Source: Rhodospirillaceae bacterium (lineage in GTDB: Bacteria; Pseudomonadota; Alphaproteobacteria; MPNO01; UBA2964). Taken from it: 64,000 bases of DNA. Positions 28,151-37,313 of this stretch are shown here, piece by piece. Location of the stretch: contig PAPV01000004.1 in NCBI GenBank assembly GCA_002709075.1, positions 1 to 64,000 of the forward strand, given 5' to 3'. Every line of letters begins with the position of its first letter. Position 1 is the stretch's first letter. A program made the position numbers and the translations under genes. Below the pieces are notes generated by a model, which worked only from the letters and a program-made list of their open reading frames with translations, ran no database searches and had not been told where the DNA came from.

Positions 28151-28347
28151 AAATTTACAATTAGTATTTATTTATTTTTCTATGGGTCAAATACTTATAA
28201 TATCCCATCTCATATACTATCGGCGAAAATTTGTTATTGATTAGAAGTGTCTGTGATCGTAAATTGTTGGAGTGTTAACAACGATTAAATTTAAATTCAG
28301 CAGATGATAATTTTAGTCTTAGTTACTAATAATAGAGACTTGGCGCT

Positions 28348-29433
28348 TTAAGACTCAAAATTTCCGCGGCGCTCTCTATAGAGACCAAGCTTTTCTTGTG
28401 TACCTTTATCCGAAAAACTAAAAAGAATAGTGTCATCAGATCCAACAACATGATGGTGAGGCAACCAGCCTGGAACTACAAAATTATCCCTTGGCCCCCA
28501 CTCAAAAGTATTTTCACCGATTATAGTCTTTCCCGTTCCTTCCACCACTGAATATATCCAGGTGCCTGTTGATTGATAATCAAGCGTTTGGAATTTTTTC
28601 GGTATAAGCTGCAAATAACAATCAAGTGTTGCCATTACTGGAGCACCCGTATTGGGATTTATATATTGTAATTTAATCCCGTGACATGGATCAATATCAT
28701 CGGCTTTCTGCAATTCAAGCAAAGCTTTTTTTGAATTAACGTAAGGATAGTGAAAAACAGGGGAATGAAGTCCCTCAGCCTCATAATTCATTGGCCGCAT
28801 GTTGGCACCAAAGCGAGCAACATTATCATAGGGAGGCCGACCTTCAGGATGAGTTCCTCCTCCATCATAAACGTCGGTAAACATTGTGCCCAGCGAACGA
28901 ATCAGCGGGATATCAAGTCCATCCAGCCAAACAACCGGCTCCCCTCCGATATTTCCATGATCATGCCATACCATTGACGGTGTAAGGATAAGATCCCCAA
29001 CCTTCATTGGTGCCTTCTCTCCATTTATTGCTGTATATGCACTATTACCTTCCACAATAAATCGTAGTGCAGATGGCGAATGACGGTGAGTTGTAGCAAC
29101 TTCTCCTGGCATAATTAGTTGTAGTCCTGCAAAAAGGGAGTCAGCTGCCGCGGTTTCTCCCTTTAAAGATGGATTTTCCAAAATTAGAACCCGACGTTCT
29201 GCCTCCGCCGCTGTAATTAAATTTCCAGTCTCCATTAAACTGGGACGAATCTGATCATACTTCCAAATATGCGGTGCGGCCCGCATTCTTGGCTCCTTGG
29301 ACATAATGGTATGAAGGCGCTCCCATAATGGGGCTACAGCCAAAGGATCAACTTTTTCATAAAATTTTTTACGTTCTGGGGTTACCGCAGGACGAGTGTG
29401 CAATCCTCTCTTAACCAATATTCTGTCCTCCAA
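28348..29433 (-). CDS. Gentisate 1,2-dioxygenase-like bicupin
   Basis: Ring-cleaving iron dioxygenase fold with two cupin domains, 361 residues. The first cupin holds THRHSPSALRFIVEG (about 119-133) with the likely iron-binding histidines, followed by GDLILTPSMVWHDHGN. The second cupin has WGPRDNFVVPGWLPHHH. LYRERRG at the end is typical. With the fumarylpyruvate-hydrolase-like gene it would take gentisate to fumarate and pyruvate, although the maleylpyruvate isomerase is not in the window. Related 1-hydroxy-2-naphthoate or salicylate dioxygenases are alternatives. Confidence 0.85.
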   Translation of the reverse strand: MEDRILVKRGLHTRPAVTPERKKFYEKVDPLAVAPLWERLHTIMSKEPRMRAAPHIWKYDQIRPSLMETGNLITAAEAERRVLILENPSLKGETAAADSLFAGLQLIMPGEVATTHRHSPSALRFIVEGNSAYTAINGEKAPMKVGDLILTPSMVWHDHGNIGGEPVVWLDGLDIPLIRSLGTMFTDVYDGGGTHPEGRPPYDNVARFGANMRPMNYEAEGLHSPVFHYPYVNSKKALLELQKADDIDPCHGIKLQYINPNTGAPVMATLDCYLQLIPKKFQTLDYQSTGTWIYSVVEGTGKTIIGENTFEWGPRDNFVVPGWLPHHHVVGSDDTILFSFSDKGTQEKLGLYRERRGNFES

Positions 29434-29602
29434 GCCGATAATAAACTTACTAAAAACATCTGTTTCTTATGAAGTCTATCTGAGCTTCTGTGGGTAGTCC
29501 ATCAACTCTATTTTAAACCGATAACAAATCAACAGCTTTGATAAAATTTTTATACTCCGATTTCCAAACCGGAGTTTTCTAAATAACGTTAAGTATCGTT
29601 TA

Positions 29603-30601
29603 CTATCTCTTACCACCAAGAGCTGCAATTCGGTTGGAAAGAACCCCCAAAGCCTCTTTATAACTCTTTTCTTGAACCCGAAAATCGTTTTCAAATCTTA
29701 CTTTCGATCCATCACTATGGACTAAATTAGCAGGGATAGTAGCTGAATTAGAGAAGTTTTCTTCTGCTTCTTCACCAAGAGGTTTCAAAGTGCCTTCATT
29801 AGAAAGTTCAGAAACGACTTCTTCCACATTTTCAGCGGTGATTGAGTGTAAACCCTCTAAATAACCAAAAAGAAGAAGGCGCCCACAGAGAGTATTTACT
29901 CTCCGTGGAACACCACCAGAATACGAATGAATTAGTTTGTAGGCTTCCTTTGTGAAACTAGGATCTTCCTTCCAGCCAACAGTTCGTAATCTATGTTCAA
30001 TGTAAGCATGCAATTCCTCAGGATTCATGGGCTCCAAATGACAGGAAGCTATAACACGCTGACGTAGTTGTTCCATTGCAGGATGCGCCATTATGGCTCG
30101 GAATTGAGGCTGACCAACCAAAAAACATTGGAATAATGACCTGCCTCCAGATTGATAATTTGATAACATCCGGAGTTCTTCTAAAGCCGAGGGGGTTAAA
30201 TTTTGTGCTTCATCAACTACTAAGACCACGTGTTTTCCAAACCGGTGTTGGTCTATCAAAAAACCCTCTATTTGGCGAAGAAGCGTTGCCTTATCCTTCT
30301 CCTCAAATGGCAGTCCAAATGCCGAGGTCATTAGTCTTAGGGAATCATCGGCTTCAACCTGAGTGGTGACAATATTGGCAGTGAGAAACCTATCATTATC
30401 AATCTGACCCATTAAATGCCCAACAAGAGTCGTTTTTCCAGCGCCAACTTCACCAGTAATGACAATGAAACCCTCTCTCTCATTTAATCCAAAGGTCAAG
30501 TAGGCTAAAGCCTTTTGGTGTCCCCGGCTGCTAAAGAAGAAACTTGGGTCAGGACTGAGCTGAAAGGGCCGACGACTGAAATTATAAAAATCAGCGTACA
30601 T
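29603..30601 (-). CDS. ExeA/GspA-type AAA ATPase (XrtA-locus type)
   Basis: P-loop ATPase of 332 residues. It opens MYADFYNFSRRPFQLSPDP, has Walker A GEVGAGKTTL (about 50-59) and Walker B VVLVVDEAQNL, and ends in a helical lid (GGVPRRVNTLCGRLLLF). Such ATPases are known from type II secretion and from exopolysaccharide/exosortase (XrtA) loci. The neighbours (wecB, nucleotide-sugar epimerase) favour an exopolysaccharide link, but no exosortase, chain-length protein or polymerase lies in the window. Confidence 0.82.
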   Translation of the reverse strand: MYADFYNFSRRPFQLSPDPSFFFSSRGHQKALAYLTFGLNEREGFIVITGEVGAGKTTLVGHLMGQIDNDRFLTANIVTTQVEADDSLRLMTSAFGLPFEEKDKATLLRQIEGFLIDQHRFGKHVVLVVDEAQNLTPSALEELRMLSNYQSGGRSLFQCFLVGQPQFRAIMAHPAMEQLRQRVIASCHLEPMNPEELHAYIEHRLRTVGWKEDPSFTKEAYKLIHSYSGGVPRRVNTLCGRLLLFGYLEGLHSITAENVEEVVSELSNEGTLKPLGEEAEENFSNSATIPANLVHSDGSKVRFENDFRVQEKSYKEALGVLSNRIAALGGKR

Positions 30602-31006
30602 ATTTTAAAACCAATATAAACATTTTTAATAAATCAAAGTTTACGCAATTCTTCACCATTTCGTCCAGATCCTCGCCCATCAATTATGATTTTTGTTTAA
30701 GCCTTGATTGAATTATCAACTGAATAAAGACACACATAACTTACTGGCTAATTGATTGAGATATAGTTACAGATAACTCTTTCCATAATTTATAAAAAAT
30801 TTAATAGTCCAAGAAAATTCGTATTAGATAAACGCGTTTCTAGAATGTAATTGAACTGAAGTTTTTATTTAAATAACATTCATAGTTTAACAGTCATTGT
30901 ACGGAATAGCATATGGGTTTTTTTAATATAAGTGTATTAATAAATCTGCAGTTAAGCATTATAAAATCAACATGCGGCCATTCGTTCAAAACATTAGGAA
31001 AAAGTG
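30602..31006. other. AT-rich spacer between divergent ATPase and wecB genes
   Basis: About 400 bases between two divergent genes. No coding-like frame, strong hairpin or recognisable operator was found. It presumably holds promoters for both sides. Confidence 0.5.
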
Positions 31007-32107
31007 ATGAAAGTCCATCTAATTGCAGCTGCAAGGCCAAATTTCATGAAAGTAGCTCCGGTCTGGCATAAACTATCACAAACAAATTGGTGCATTCCGA
31101 CGTTAGTTCATACCGGTCAACATTATGACAGCAATATGTCTGAGACTTTTCTTAAGGAATTAGGACTTCCTACACCAGAATATAATTTAGGGGTTGGCAG
31201 TGGTACCCACGCGAAACAAACAGCTGGAGTTCTGGTCGCATATGAAGAAATTCTTATCAAGGATTCTCCAGATTGGGTAATTGTAGTTGGGGATGTGAAT
31301 TCTACACTTGCTTGTACTCTAGCGGCAAAAAAACTCTGTTTACCAGTTGCACACTTAGAAGCAGGATTACGATCAGGAGACAGAAACATGCCCGAAGAAA
31401 TAAATAGGGTAATAACTGATGCAATCTCAGATGTTCTATGGACCCCTTCTCACGATGCAGATCAAAATCTTCGCCGAGAAGGAGTTAGTGATGATCGTAT
31501 CAACATGATTGGTAACATAATGATAGATTGTTTCGAATTGATGCGGAATCAAATCGAAAACTCTAATGTTCAACAAACCCGTGGATTGTTTGAGAGGGAT
31601 TATGGAGTTATAACCCTCCACCGTCCAGGTAATGTTGATGAGCCATCACTAATCTCAAATATAATAGACTGTTTAATAACAGTCGCAACAGATCTACCCC
31701 TGATTTTCCCCGTGCATCCTCGGACAAGGAAAAAATTATATAAATTTAACTTAATGGAAAAAATTACGGCCAACTCCGGCATAATTTTGACTGAACCAAT
31801 GTCATATGTTCAATTCATGAACTTGGTAATGAATTCGAAAATAGTGATTACCGACAGCGGGGGCATTCAGGAAGAAACAACATACCTGGGCATACCATGT
31901 GTCACGTTAAGGAATAATACTGAAAGACCAATAACAATCCAACAAGGGACGAACCGGCTCGCTACATTTAACAATTTGAAGGACCAAATTACTAAAGCTC
32001 TTTTTGAGGTCTCTGATGGCACAAAACCTCCCCCTTTGTGGGATGGAAACACAGCAGCCCGCTTAGCAATTGATCTTGAAAAACGAAGTTTAGAAAATAA
32101 AAATTAG
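31007..32107 (+). CDS. wecB: UDP-N-acetylglucosamine 2-epimerase (non-hydrolysing)
   Basis: Makes UDP-ManNAc for surface polysaccharides. KVHLIAAARPNFMKVAPVWH (the RPN.MK signature), TGQHYDSNMSE, VVGDVNSTLAC, HLEAGLRSGDRNMPEEINR, VITLHRPGNV and TDSGGIQEETTYLGIPCVTLR are all typical. 366 residues. The start at 31007 has AGGA about 9 nt upstream; a GTG one codon earlier is also open. It is convergent with the epimerase gene. Confidence 0.93.
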   Translation: MKVHLIAAARPNFMKVAPVWHKLSQTNWCIPTLVHTGQHYDSNMSETFLKELGLPTPEYNLGVGSGTHAKQTAGVLVAYEEILIKDSPDWVIVVGDVNSTLACTLAAKKLCLPVAHLEAGLRSGDRNMPEEINRVITDAISDVLWTPSHDADQNLRREGVSDDRINMIGNIMIDCFELMRNQIENSNVQQTRGLFERDYGVITLHRPGNVDEPSLISNIIDCLITVATDLPLIFPVHPRTRKKLYKFNLMEKITANSGIILTEPMSYVQFMNLVMNSKIVITDSGGIQEETTYLGIPCVTLRNNTERPITIQQGTNRLATFNNLKDQITKALFEVSDGTKPPPLWDGNTAARLAIDLEKRSLENKN

Positions 32108-32171
32108 CTCGAAAGAATTATATTACATCAATAATTAAAGATTAGATAACATTTGGTTCGCGTATATTTAA

Positions 32172-33152
32172 TCAGATACCCTCATATTCTTTAAACCAGT
32201 CAACAAATTTTGGTATTCCTACTTCGATTGTTGTTTCTGGTTTGAAACCAGTTAAATCAAAAATTGAATCAATATCCGCAAAACTTTCTTTAATGTCTCC
32301 GGGTTGCATTGACTTAAAGTCTATGTCCGCTTTTTTACCAAGAGCGATCTCAATTAATTCTATCATTCTCATTAGTGGTTCTGCCTTATGATTGCCAATA
32401 TTTAATAATCTGTGCGGGGCGGTATCATGAGAGCCAGATGGGGGGTTATAGAGAGTTGCGATCACGCCCCTAACGATATCGTCAATATAAGTGAAATCAC
32501 GTGCCATATCACCATTATTAAATACTGGTATTGGCTCTCCAGCAGAAATTTTCTTACAAAATATATACATTGCCATGTCTGGACGACCCCATGGACCGTA
32601 GACTGTAAAAAATCGCAGTCCAGTTTGGGGCAAACCGTAAAGATGCGAATAACAGTAGCTCATTAATTCATCGGCTTTCTTTGTTGCAGCATACAACGAA
32701 CTAGGCGCATCAGTACGATCGTTGACCGAAAAGGGTAATTTTGTGTTCATACCATAAACAGAACTAGAGCTCGCGTAGACCATATGGCGACATTTAGGTA
32801 AATGCCTTGCAATCTCTAATATTGTAGCATGGCCCATTAAATTTGATCGTAAATAGGCATCTGGATTTATTAAAGAATATCTTACCCCAGCCTGAGCAGC
32901 TAAATGAATTATCCTGTCTATTCTCTCATACTTAGAAACAACTTCGGCAGTGGCCTTATGACATGCTATATCAACCTTATGAAAAGAATATTTGCTTTTA
33001 TTGACAAGTCGATCTAAGCGTGCCTCTTTCAATTTCACATCATAATAATCGTTAACAATATCAACGCCGATAACTTCTTCCCCGCGGTCAAGAAGGGCTT
33101 CTGCAACATGATAACCTATAAACCCGGCAACTCCGGTCACTAAAATGGTCAT
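32172..33152 (-). CDS. NAD-dependent nucleotide-sugar epimerase, UDP-glucuronate 4-epimerase-like
   Basis: Extended short-chain dehydrogenase of 326 residues. The NAD motif is TGVAGFIGYHVAEAL, with VDIVNDYYDVKLKEARL next, a region typical of UDP-glucuronate 4-epimerases. HLAAQAGVRYS, SSSSVYGMN and the catalytic YAATKKADE follow, then RFFTVYGPWGRPDMA. It would supply UDP-galacturonate or a similar sugar. Other substrates cannot be excluded. Confidence 0.85.
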   Translation of the reverse strand: MTILVTGVAGFIGYHVAEALLDRGEEVIGVDIVNDYYDVKLKEARLDRLVNKSKYSFHKVDIACHKATAEVVSKYERIDRIIHLAAQAGVRYSLINPDAYLRSNLMGHATILEIARHLPKCRHMVYASSSSVYGMNTKLPFSVNDRTDAPSSLYAATKKADELMSYCYSHLYGLPQTGLRFFTVYGPWGRPDMAMYIFCKKISAGEPIPVFNNGDMARDFTYIDDIVRGVIATLYNPPSGSHDTAPHRLLNIGNHKAEPLMRMIELIEIALGKKADIDFKSMQPGDIKESFADIDSIFDLTGFKPETTIEVGIPKFVDWFKEYEGI

Positions 33153-33626
33153 AATTTTTAACTATCAAACTTTCTTCTTTTGCGTAATACGCTTTGCCCT
33201 CGAGTAATGTTTTTTATTGCTTTAAAGTCTTAGAATAACTTTCTCTGTAAATAATTTTACTTACGGCACCACTTCCTCGTGAGGAAGCGTTGTAAAATTT
33301 ACTTGAAGCGGGGAATCATCAAAACCGCCACACTGCTCATCGTACTAGTGGACTATTTCTATTATATCATTTGGTGTCCCAACTTATGCTGCATATTTTT
33401 TCATCTAAAAAAACAGATCTTCTTCTTTCAACAGATCTTCTTCTCTCAAAGGTGCAATTAATTTATCATAATTTTTGTAACTTTTTGACTTTTTATTTTT
33501 TCCAACCACTCGCCGCATCAACTAACATTTAAAAATATTTCATTAACGGCGCACGCGCCAGTTCCCGCGCCATGTTTCTATCTCTATGTTAGTAGAAACA
33601 CAATTGGATTTGGACTATATCACCCT
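33153..33626. other. Spacer without a recognisable gene
   Basis: AT-rich stretch upstream of the epimerase. It holds a perfect 6-bp stem with a 4-base loop at 33272-33287 (CTTCCT CGTG AGGAAG) and a GC-rich hairpin at 33548-33559 (GGCG CACG CGCC). Neither has a T-run on either side that would make it a clear terminator. No convincing coding frame is seen. Confidence 0.4.
33412..33447. repeat. Two tandem copies of an 18-base unit
   Basis: The unit AACAGATCTTCTTCTTTC (33412-33429) is followed at once by a copy differing at one base (33430-33447). It lies in a non-coding spacer and has no evident function. Confidence 0.7.
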
Positions 33627-33860
33627 ATGGATGAAAATAATGTTCAACTGTCGGAATATGAGCGTATTAATGCGGATTAGCTAAACCAAAAAGCTCTAAG
33701 TTTCATTGAAATATTGACACGCAGAATTGTGTTTTGGTTCAGCACACAGAAAAATTTGCATGCCAAATTACACGCCTGGTCTCCTGCTTTATTGGATAAT
33801 CCAATTAAACCTTTATATACAAAATCAATCGATGCAGTATTATTCAACAATAAACTATGA
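33627..33860 (+). pseudogene. Possible coding remnant with one internal stop
   Basis: A frame of 77 codons from ATG 33627 reads MDENNVQLSEYERINAD, a TAG at 33678-33680, then continues with a protein-like composition (IVFWFSTQKNLHAKLHAW, SPALLDNPIKPLYTKSID) to TGA. I do not recognise the family. Its end overlaps the end of the minus-strand remnant by three bases. Chance cannot be ruled out. Confidence 0.3.
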
Positions 33861-34590
33861 TTTGACCAGAAGTTGCTCTGCCCCCATTAAAGCTCTTCGA
33901 TACACCCAATTCTCATAATTCAATAGATTTAAGAGCAATTCTGTTTTAGCCACATTTCCTGACATTTGAGATGCATTTTTCAAGATTGCGTCATGGAGGT
34001 CTGTATCATTTTCTCCAACACAATCTTCCGGTATATCAACATGGTATCTAAGACTAAAGACATCTCACAATATTGACTCCCCACAAACATTTGTCGTCAC
34101 CCTTATAATTATAGTTGTTTGTAACAAGCGATTTTTTTTGACTCTCATCAAGAACGGTTAAAGTAAAAGCACTGCAATGAGTTCTCAAAATACAAAGATC
34201 ATCATTTCTGGGCTTAACTTTAAGAAAATCCACTCCCTAAGAACTTTTTGTACAACGTTGTTCTTCACTAAATCCACCTCTCGCCAACATTAAAGCTGTC
34301 AGATACTCTGGACTAAATATAGTCTTTGTTAATTCTATCCAGGCACCCGCTACTCAGTTCGTATGCGCAAGCATCAGAAGGCGTTGGGCAAGCCCTTATT
34401 ATAATAAGGCCTATCTACTCCAAATTTCTTATCGATATAATTAGGTAAAAAAACATTTTGGAAAGCGATAGGCAAAATGACAGAACGCTGCGGGTTTCGT
34501 CTATCTTAAAAACTGCTGAGCAGTACTTTCATTTTGTTCCACCTCTATTATAATGAAGATAGCGCGCAAGCGCTGATATTACATTCATTA
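33855..34590 (-). pseudogene. Decayed gene of unrecognised family
   Basis: Read on the minus strand, several protein-like segments join once stops and frameshifts are ignored. In order: VEQNESTAQQFLR; NPQRSVILPIAFQNV then FLPNYIDKKFGVDRPYYNKG; AQRLLMLAHTN, TGA (34354-34356), VAGAWIELTKTIFSPEYL and ALMLARGGFSEEQR; TAG (34237-34239), then VKPRNDDLCILRTH, SAFTLTVLDESQKKSL and YKGDDKCLWGVNIV; and after another shift VFSLRYHVDIPED, DLHDAILKNASQMSG and LLNLLNYENWVYRRALMG to a final TAG at 33855. The TGA replaces what may have been Cys. At least two stops and three frame changes make it a pseudogene. The family is not one I can name. Confidence 0.65.
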
Positions 34591-34747
34591 ATAATTTTTG
34601 TTTAGAAATAAAATTGAAACTGATCTAACGGTTTACACCACCACGTTCTTATACACTGATCTTTTTAAAAATGATTTAATTATTGCTACATGAGATTAAT
34701 AACGGAAACTGCAGTCCGTTACAGAAATAGCATTAGAGGAGATTCCA

Positions 34748-36220
34748 ATGAGTTTTGAACTGATTGACGCTACTATTAATGATATTCACAGTGCCTATGC
34801 CAATGGTTCCTTGACTATTTGCAATTTAGTGGAAACTTATTTGGAGAGAATAGATAGAATAGACAGCAATGGTCCAAAAATAAACTCAATAATAAATACG
34901 AATCCCGCTGCGCTAGATGAAGCGAAATACTTGGATAAATCATACAGAGATAATGGTTTAGTTGGTCCCCTTCATGGCATACCAATTGTTTTCAAAGACC
35001 AAGGTGATGTGGATAATATGCCTACAACATTAGGTTCCATACTATTCGAAAAGTACAAACCTGGCAGAGATTGCACGGTTGCAAAGAAACTAAAAGCGGC
35101 CGGTGCCATTATTATTGCAAAAACAACGTTAGGGGAACTGGGGGCTGGTGACACTCACGGAACTCTATTTGGTTCAACTAAAAATGTCTATCATATGGAC
35201 CGTACAGCTGGTGGTTCATCTGGTGGCACGGGAGCAGCGGTTTCAGCTAATTTATGTGCCGCAGGGATTGGACAGGAAGGTTTTGCAAGTATTCGCCGCC
35301 CATCAATATGGAATGGAATTTGTGGAATGCGCCCTACAGCTGGTTTGGTCTCAAGACATGGCGTATATGCTGGTTGGCCAATGGTTAACGGATCTTTAGG
35401 GCCTATGTGCAGGTCGATTATGGACTCTGCAAAAATCCTGGATGTAATTGTTGGCTTTGATGAGCAAGATCCGCTCACAGCACGCGGTGTGGGGAAAGTA
35501 CCCGCATCGTATTCAAATCTTATGGATGCAAATGCTCTAAAAGGTGCGAGATTAGGCATATTACGCACACCAATGGGATTTAATAGCAATCCAGCAGCAG
35601 AAGACTTTATCAGAATTTCACATGTATTAGATCGGGCAGTTGGTGAACTAGAGAATGCTGGCGCAACAATTATTGATGATATCGAGATACCCAATCTGAA
35701 CGAATGCCTATCTACTCGAACCCGTTACATTCCAGATGAGGATGAAGCATTTGAAAGGTGGTTAAACCACCAAACTAATGCTCCTTTTCATACACGTTCA
35801 GAAATAATGGCATCAAAAGATTGGAACCAGCTGAGGCCAAATACTCGAGCCAGGTGGGAATTGGGTTCTACAGCGGAAGATCGTGATCTTTATCACATGG
35901 CGCGGCAACGCCTGGCAACTACTATGATGGCTGTAATGGCACAACACAAGCTTGACGCTATTGTTCATAAGGCGGTTGAACATGAACCAACTACTATATC
36001 CTCTGGGATAAAACCACCTTATGTAGATCAAGCCGGCGCACCACATTTGAATACATTTCTAATATACGCTTCGTCAGTTGTAGTGCCTGCTGGTTTTACA
36101 AGTGCAGATCAGCCGGCAGGAATTACATTCCTCGGGAAATCCTACCAAGACCATAATATGCTACGCTATGCCTATGCCTATGAACAATCAACAAAACATA
36201 GAAGAGCACCGAAACTATAG
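34748..36220 (+). CDS. Amidase-signature family hydrolase
   Basis: Amidase-signature enzyme of 490 residues; hydrolyses an amide bond with a Ser-cisSer-Lys triad. The lysine is in GIPIVFKDQGDVD (near 79-91), the cis-serine in AGGSSGGTGAAVSA (near 158-171) and the nucleophile is probably the serine of EGFASIRRPS. That last loop differs from the usual D-T-G-G-S-I-R-x-P. GAGGAGA lies 7 nt before the start. Upstream is the pseudogene region, and the downstream gene is convergent, so it is a single-gene unit. Substrate unknown. Confidence 0.88.
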   Translation: MSFELIDATINDIHSAYANGSLTICNLVETYLERIDRIDSNGPKINSIINTNPAALDEAKYLDKSYRDNGLVGPLHGIPIVFKDQGDVDNMPTTLGSILFEKYKPGRDCTVAKKLKAAGAIIIAKTTLGELGAGDTHGTLFGSTKNVYHMDRTAGGSSGGTGAAVSANLCAAGIGQEGFASIRRPSIWNGICGMRPTAGLVSRHGVYAGWPMVNGSLGPMCRSIMDSAKILDVIVGFDEQDPLTARGVGKVPASYSNLMDANALKGARLGILRTPMGFNSNPAAEDFIRISHVLDRAVGELENAGATIIDDIEIPNLNECLSTRTRYIPDEDEAFERWLNHQTNAPFHTRSEIMASKDWNQLRPNTRARWELGSTAEDRDLYHMARQRLATTMMAVMAQHKLDAIVHKAVEHEPTTISSGIKPPYVDQAGAPHLNTFLIYASSVVVPAGFTSADQPAGITFLGKSYQDHNMLRYAYAYEQSTKHRRAPKL

Positions 36221-36354
36221 CTGAAAGCATTTTATTCCAAACTATTCTAGCACAAACTTCTCGTCATAAAATATCAGCATAGTTACAAAATTTTTCGGCT
36301 AGAAAGTCAGTCTAAATGCGAGATTAAGAAAAGGCTCTTTTATATTGTTCCTAG

Positions 36355-37299
36355 TTAGCTAGCACTGCAAGCACCTCCTCCGAGGACACAAAAGGCTGCA
36401 CAATGAGGATGATTCAACCATACTGCCTTTAAGGAATCACCTATGGTATTCCCCATTTCAAATTCCTTATCATATGGTACAAGAGTACAAGCAGTCAAAA
36501 CTGGCTTTTTTTCGTGTTTCCGTTTTACTAACATTCGAGAATTTGCACACATCATGTTTTTGGGAGAAACACCAAGAATGTCCCAACATGCTGTTGTTAT
36601 TTCTGGAACGTCAATATTTTCATCCATTTCTGGAAAGAGTGTTAACGCAACTGGATCAAATGCATTGATTGAAATTTTGTTTTCAGTGAATAGTTCACAA
36701 TAACCAGAACGTATGTCCTCTTCATTTTCCTGCCAAGGCGTGCGACCTGCAACATCAACGTTAAAACCCTCATTTGACAAGAACTTTAATCCCTCAATCA
36801 TGACTCCCCAAGAACCTTTTCCTCGCTCCTGCTCATGTTTTTCCGGCATATAGTGGTCCACAGAAACACGAATTTTAAGTTTGTCACCAAACCGGTTTTT
36901 CAATGCCAAAAGCTCTTTTTTTCTGTTTTGCATAGGCCTCATCGCATTTGTAAGTACCAGTGCCTTAAAATCACGTGATAATACATCCCGCAACATTGGT
37001 ATAATATCACGATTCATAAAAGGCTCACCGCCAGTAAAACCAATCTCACTTGTTCCCAATAAGTCCTGTTCAATTTCATTTAGAAAAGGGCTTAGTTCTG
37101 ATGCTTTTATATACATAAGCCTATCATTACGCGGCCCGCTCTCAATATAACAATTAATACATTCAATATTACACAGCGTTCCGGTATTCACCCAGAGAGT
37201 TTTAAGACTTTCAAAATCCACATAAGCCCGCTCATCTCCCGACAACGTGTTGTAAGGATCTTGAAATTTTTTTTTCGACGTGTTTGTTTTGGTGTTCAT
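36355..37299 (-). CDS. Radical SAM protein with cysteine-rich C-terminus
   Basis: Radical SAM enzyme of 314 residues. The cluster motif CNIECINC is near residues 43-50, GFTGGEPFMNRDI near 87-99. The C-terminal part has further cysteines (CWDIL, MCANSRML, ACTLVPYD, CAAFCVLGGGACS), suggesting a second cluster as in SPASM-type proteins, but spacing is not standard. No peptide substrate gene is evident nearby. It follows the sulfurtransferase gene by 14 nt, so the two probably form an operon. Function unknown. Confidence 0.8.
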   Translation of the reverse strand: MNTKTNTSKKKFQDPYNTLSGDERAYVDFESLKTLWVNTGTLCNIECINCYIESGPRNDRLMYIKASELSPFLNEIEQDLLGTSEIGFTGGEPFMNRDIIPMLRDVLSRDFKALVLTNAMRPMQNRKKELLALKNRFGDKLKIRVSVDHYMPEKHEQERGKGSWGVMIEGLKFLSNEGFNVDVAGRTPWQENEEDIRSGYCELFTENKISINAFDPVALTLFPEMDENIDVPEITTACWDILGVSPKNMMCANSRMLVKRKHEKKPVLTACTLVPYDKEFEMGNTIGDSLKAVWLNHPHCAAFCVLGGGACSAS

Positions 37300-37313
37300 A
37301 CTAGAACGAATTC

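Noticed and set aside
33727-33918. Plus-strand frame with a segment resembling the YidC end (TPGLLLYWIIQ)
   Set aside because: The likeness is one short hydrophobic run; the overlapping frame ending at 33860 looks more protein-like and nothing else of YidC is present.
34394-34409. Perfect 16-base palindrome CCTTATTATAATAAGG
   Set aside because: It falls within the decayed gene and is AT-rich; chance is the simplest explanation, with no promoter or gene nearby to control.
35191-35694. Open frame antisense to the amidase gene
   Set aside because: It mirrors the amidase coding sequence and has no recognisable motif or ribosome site.
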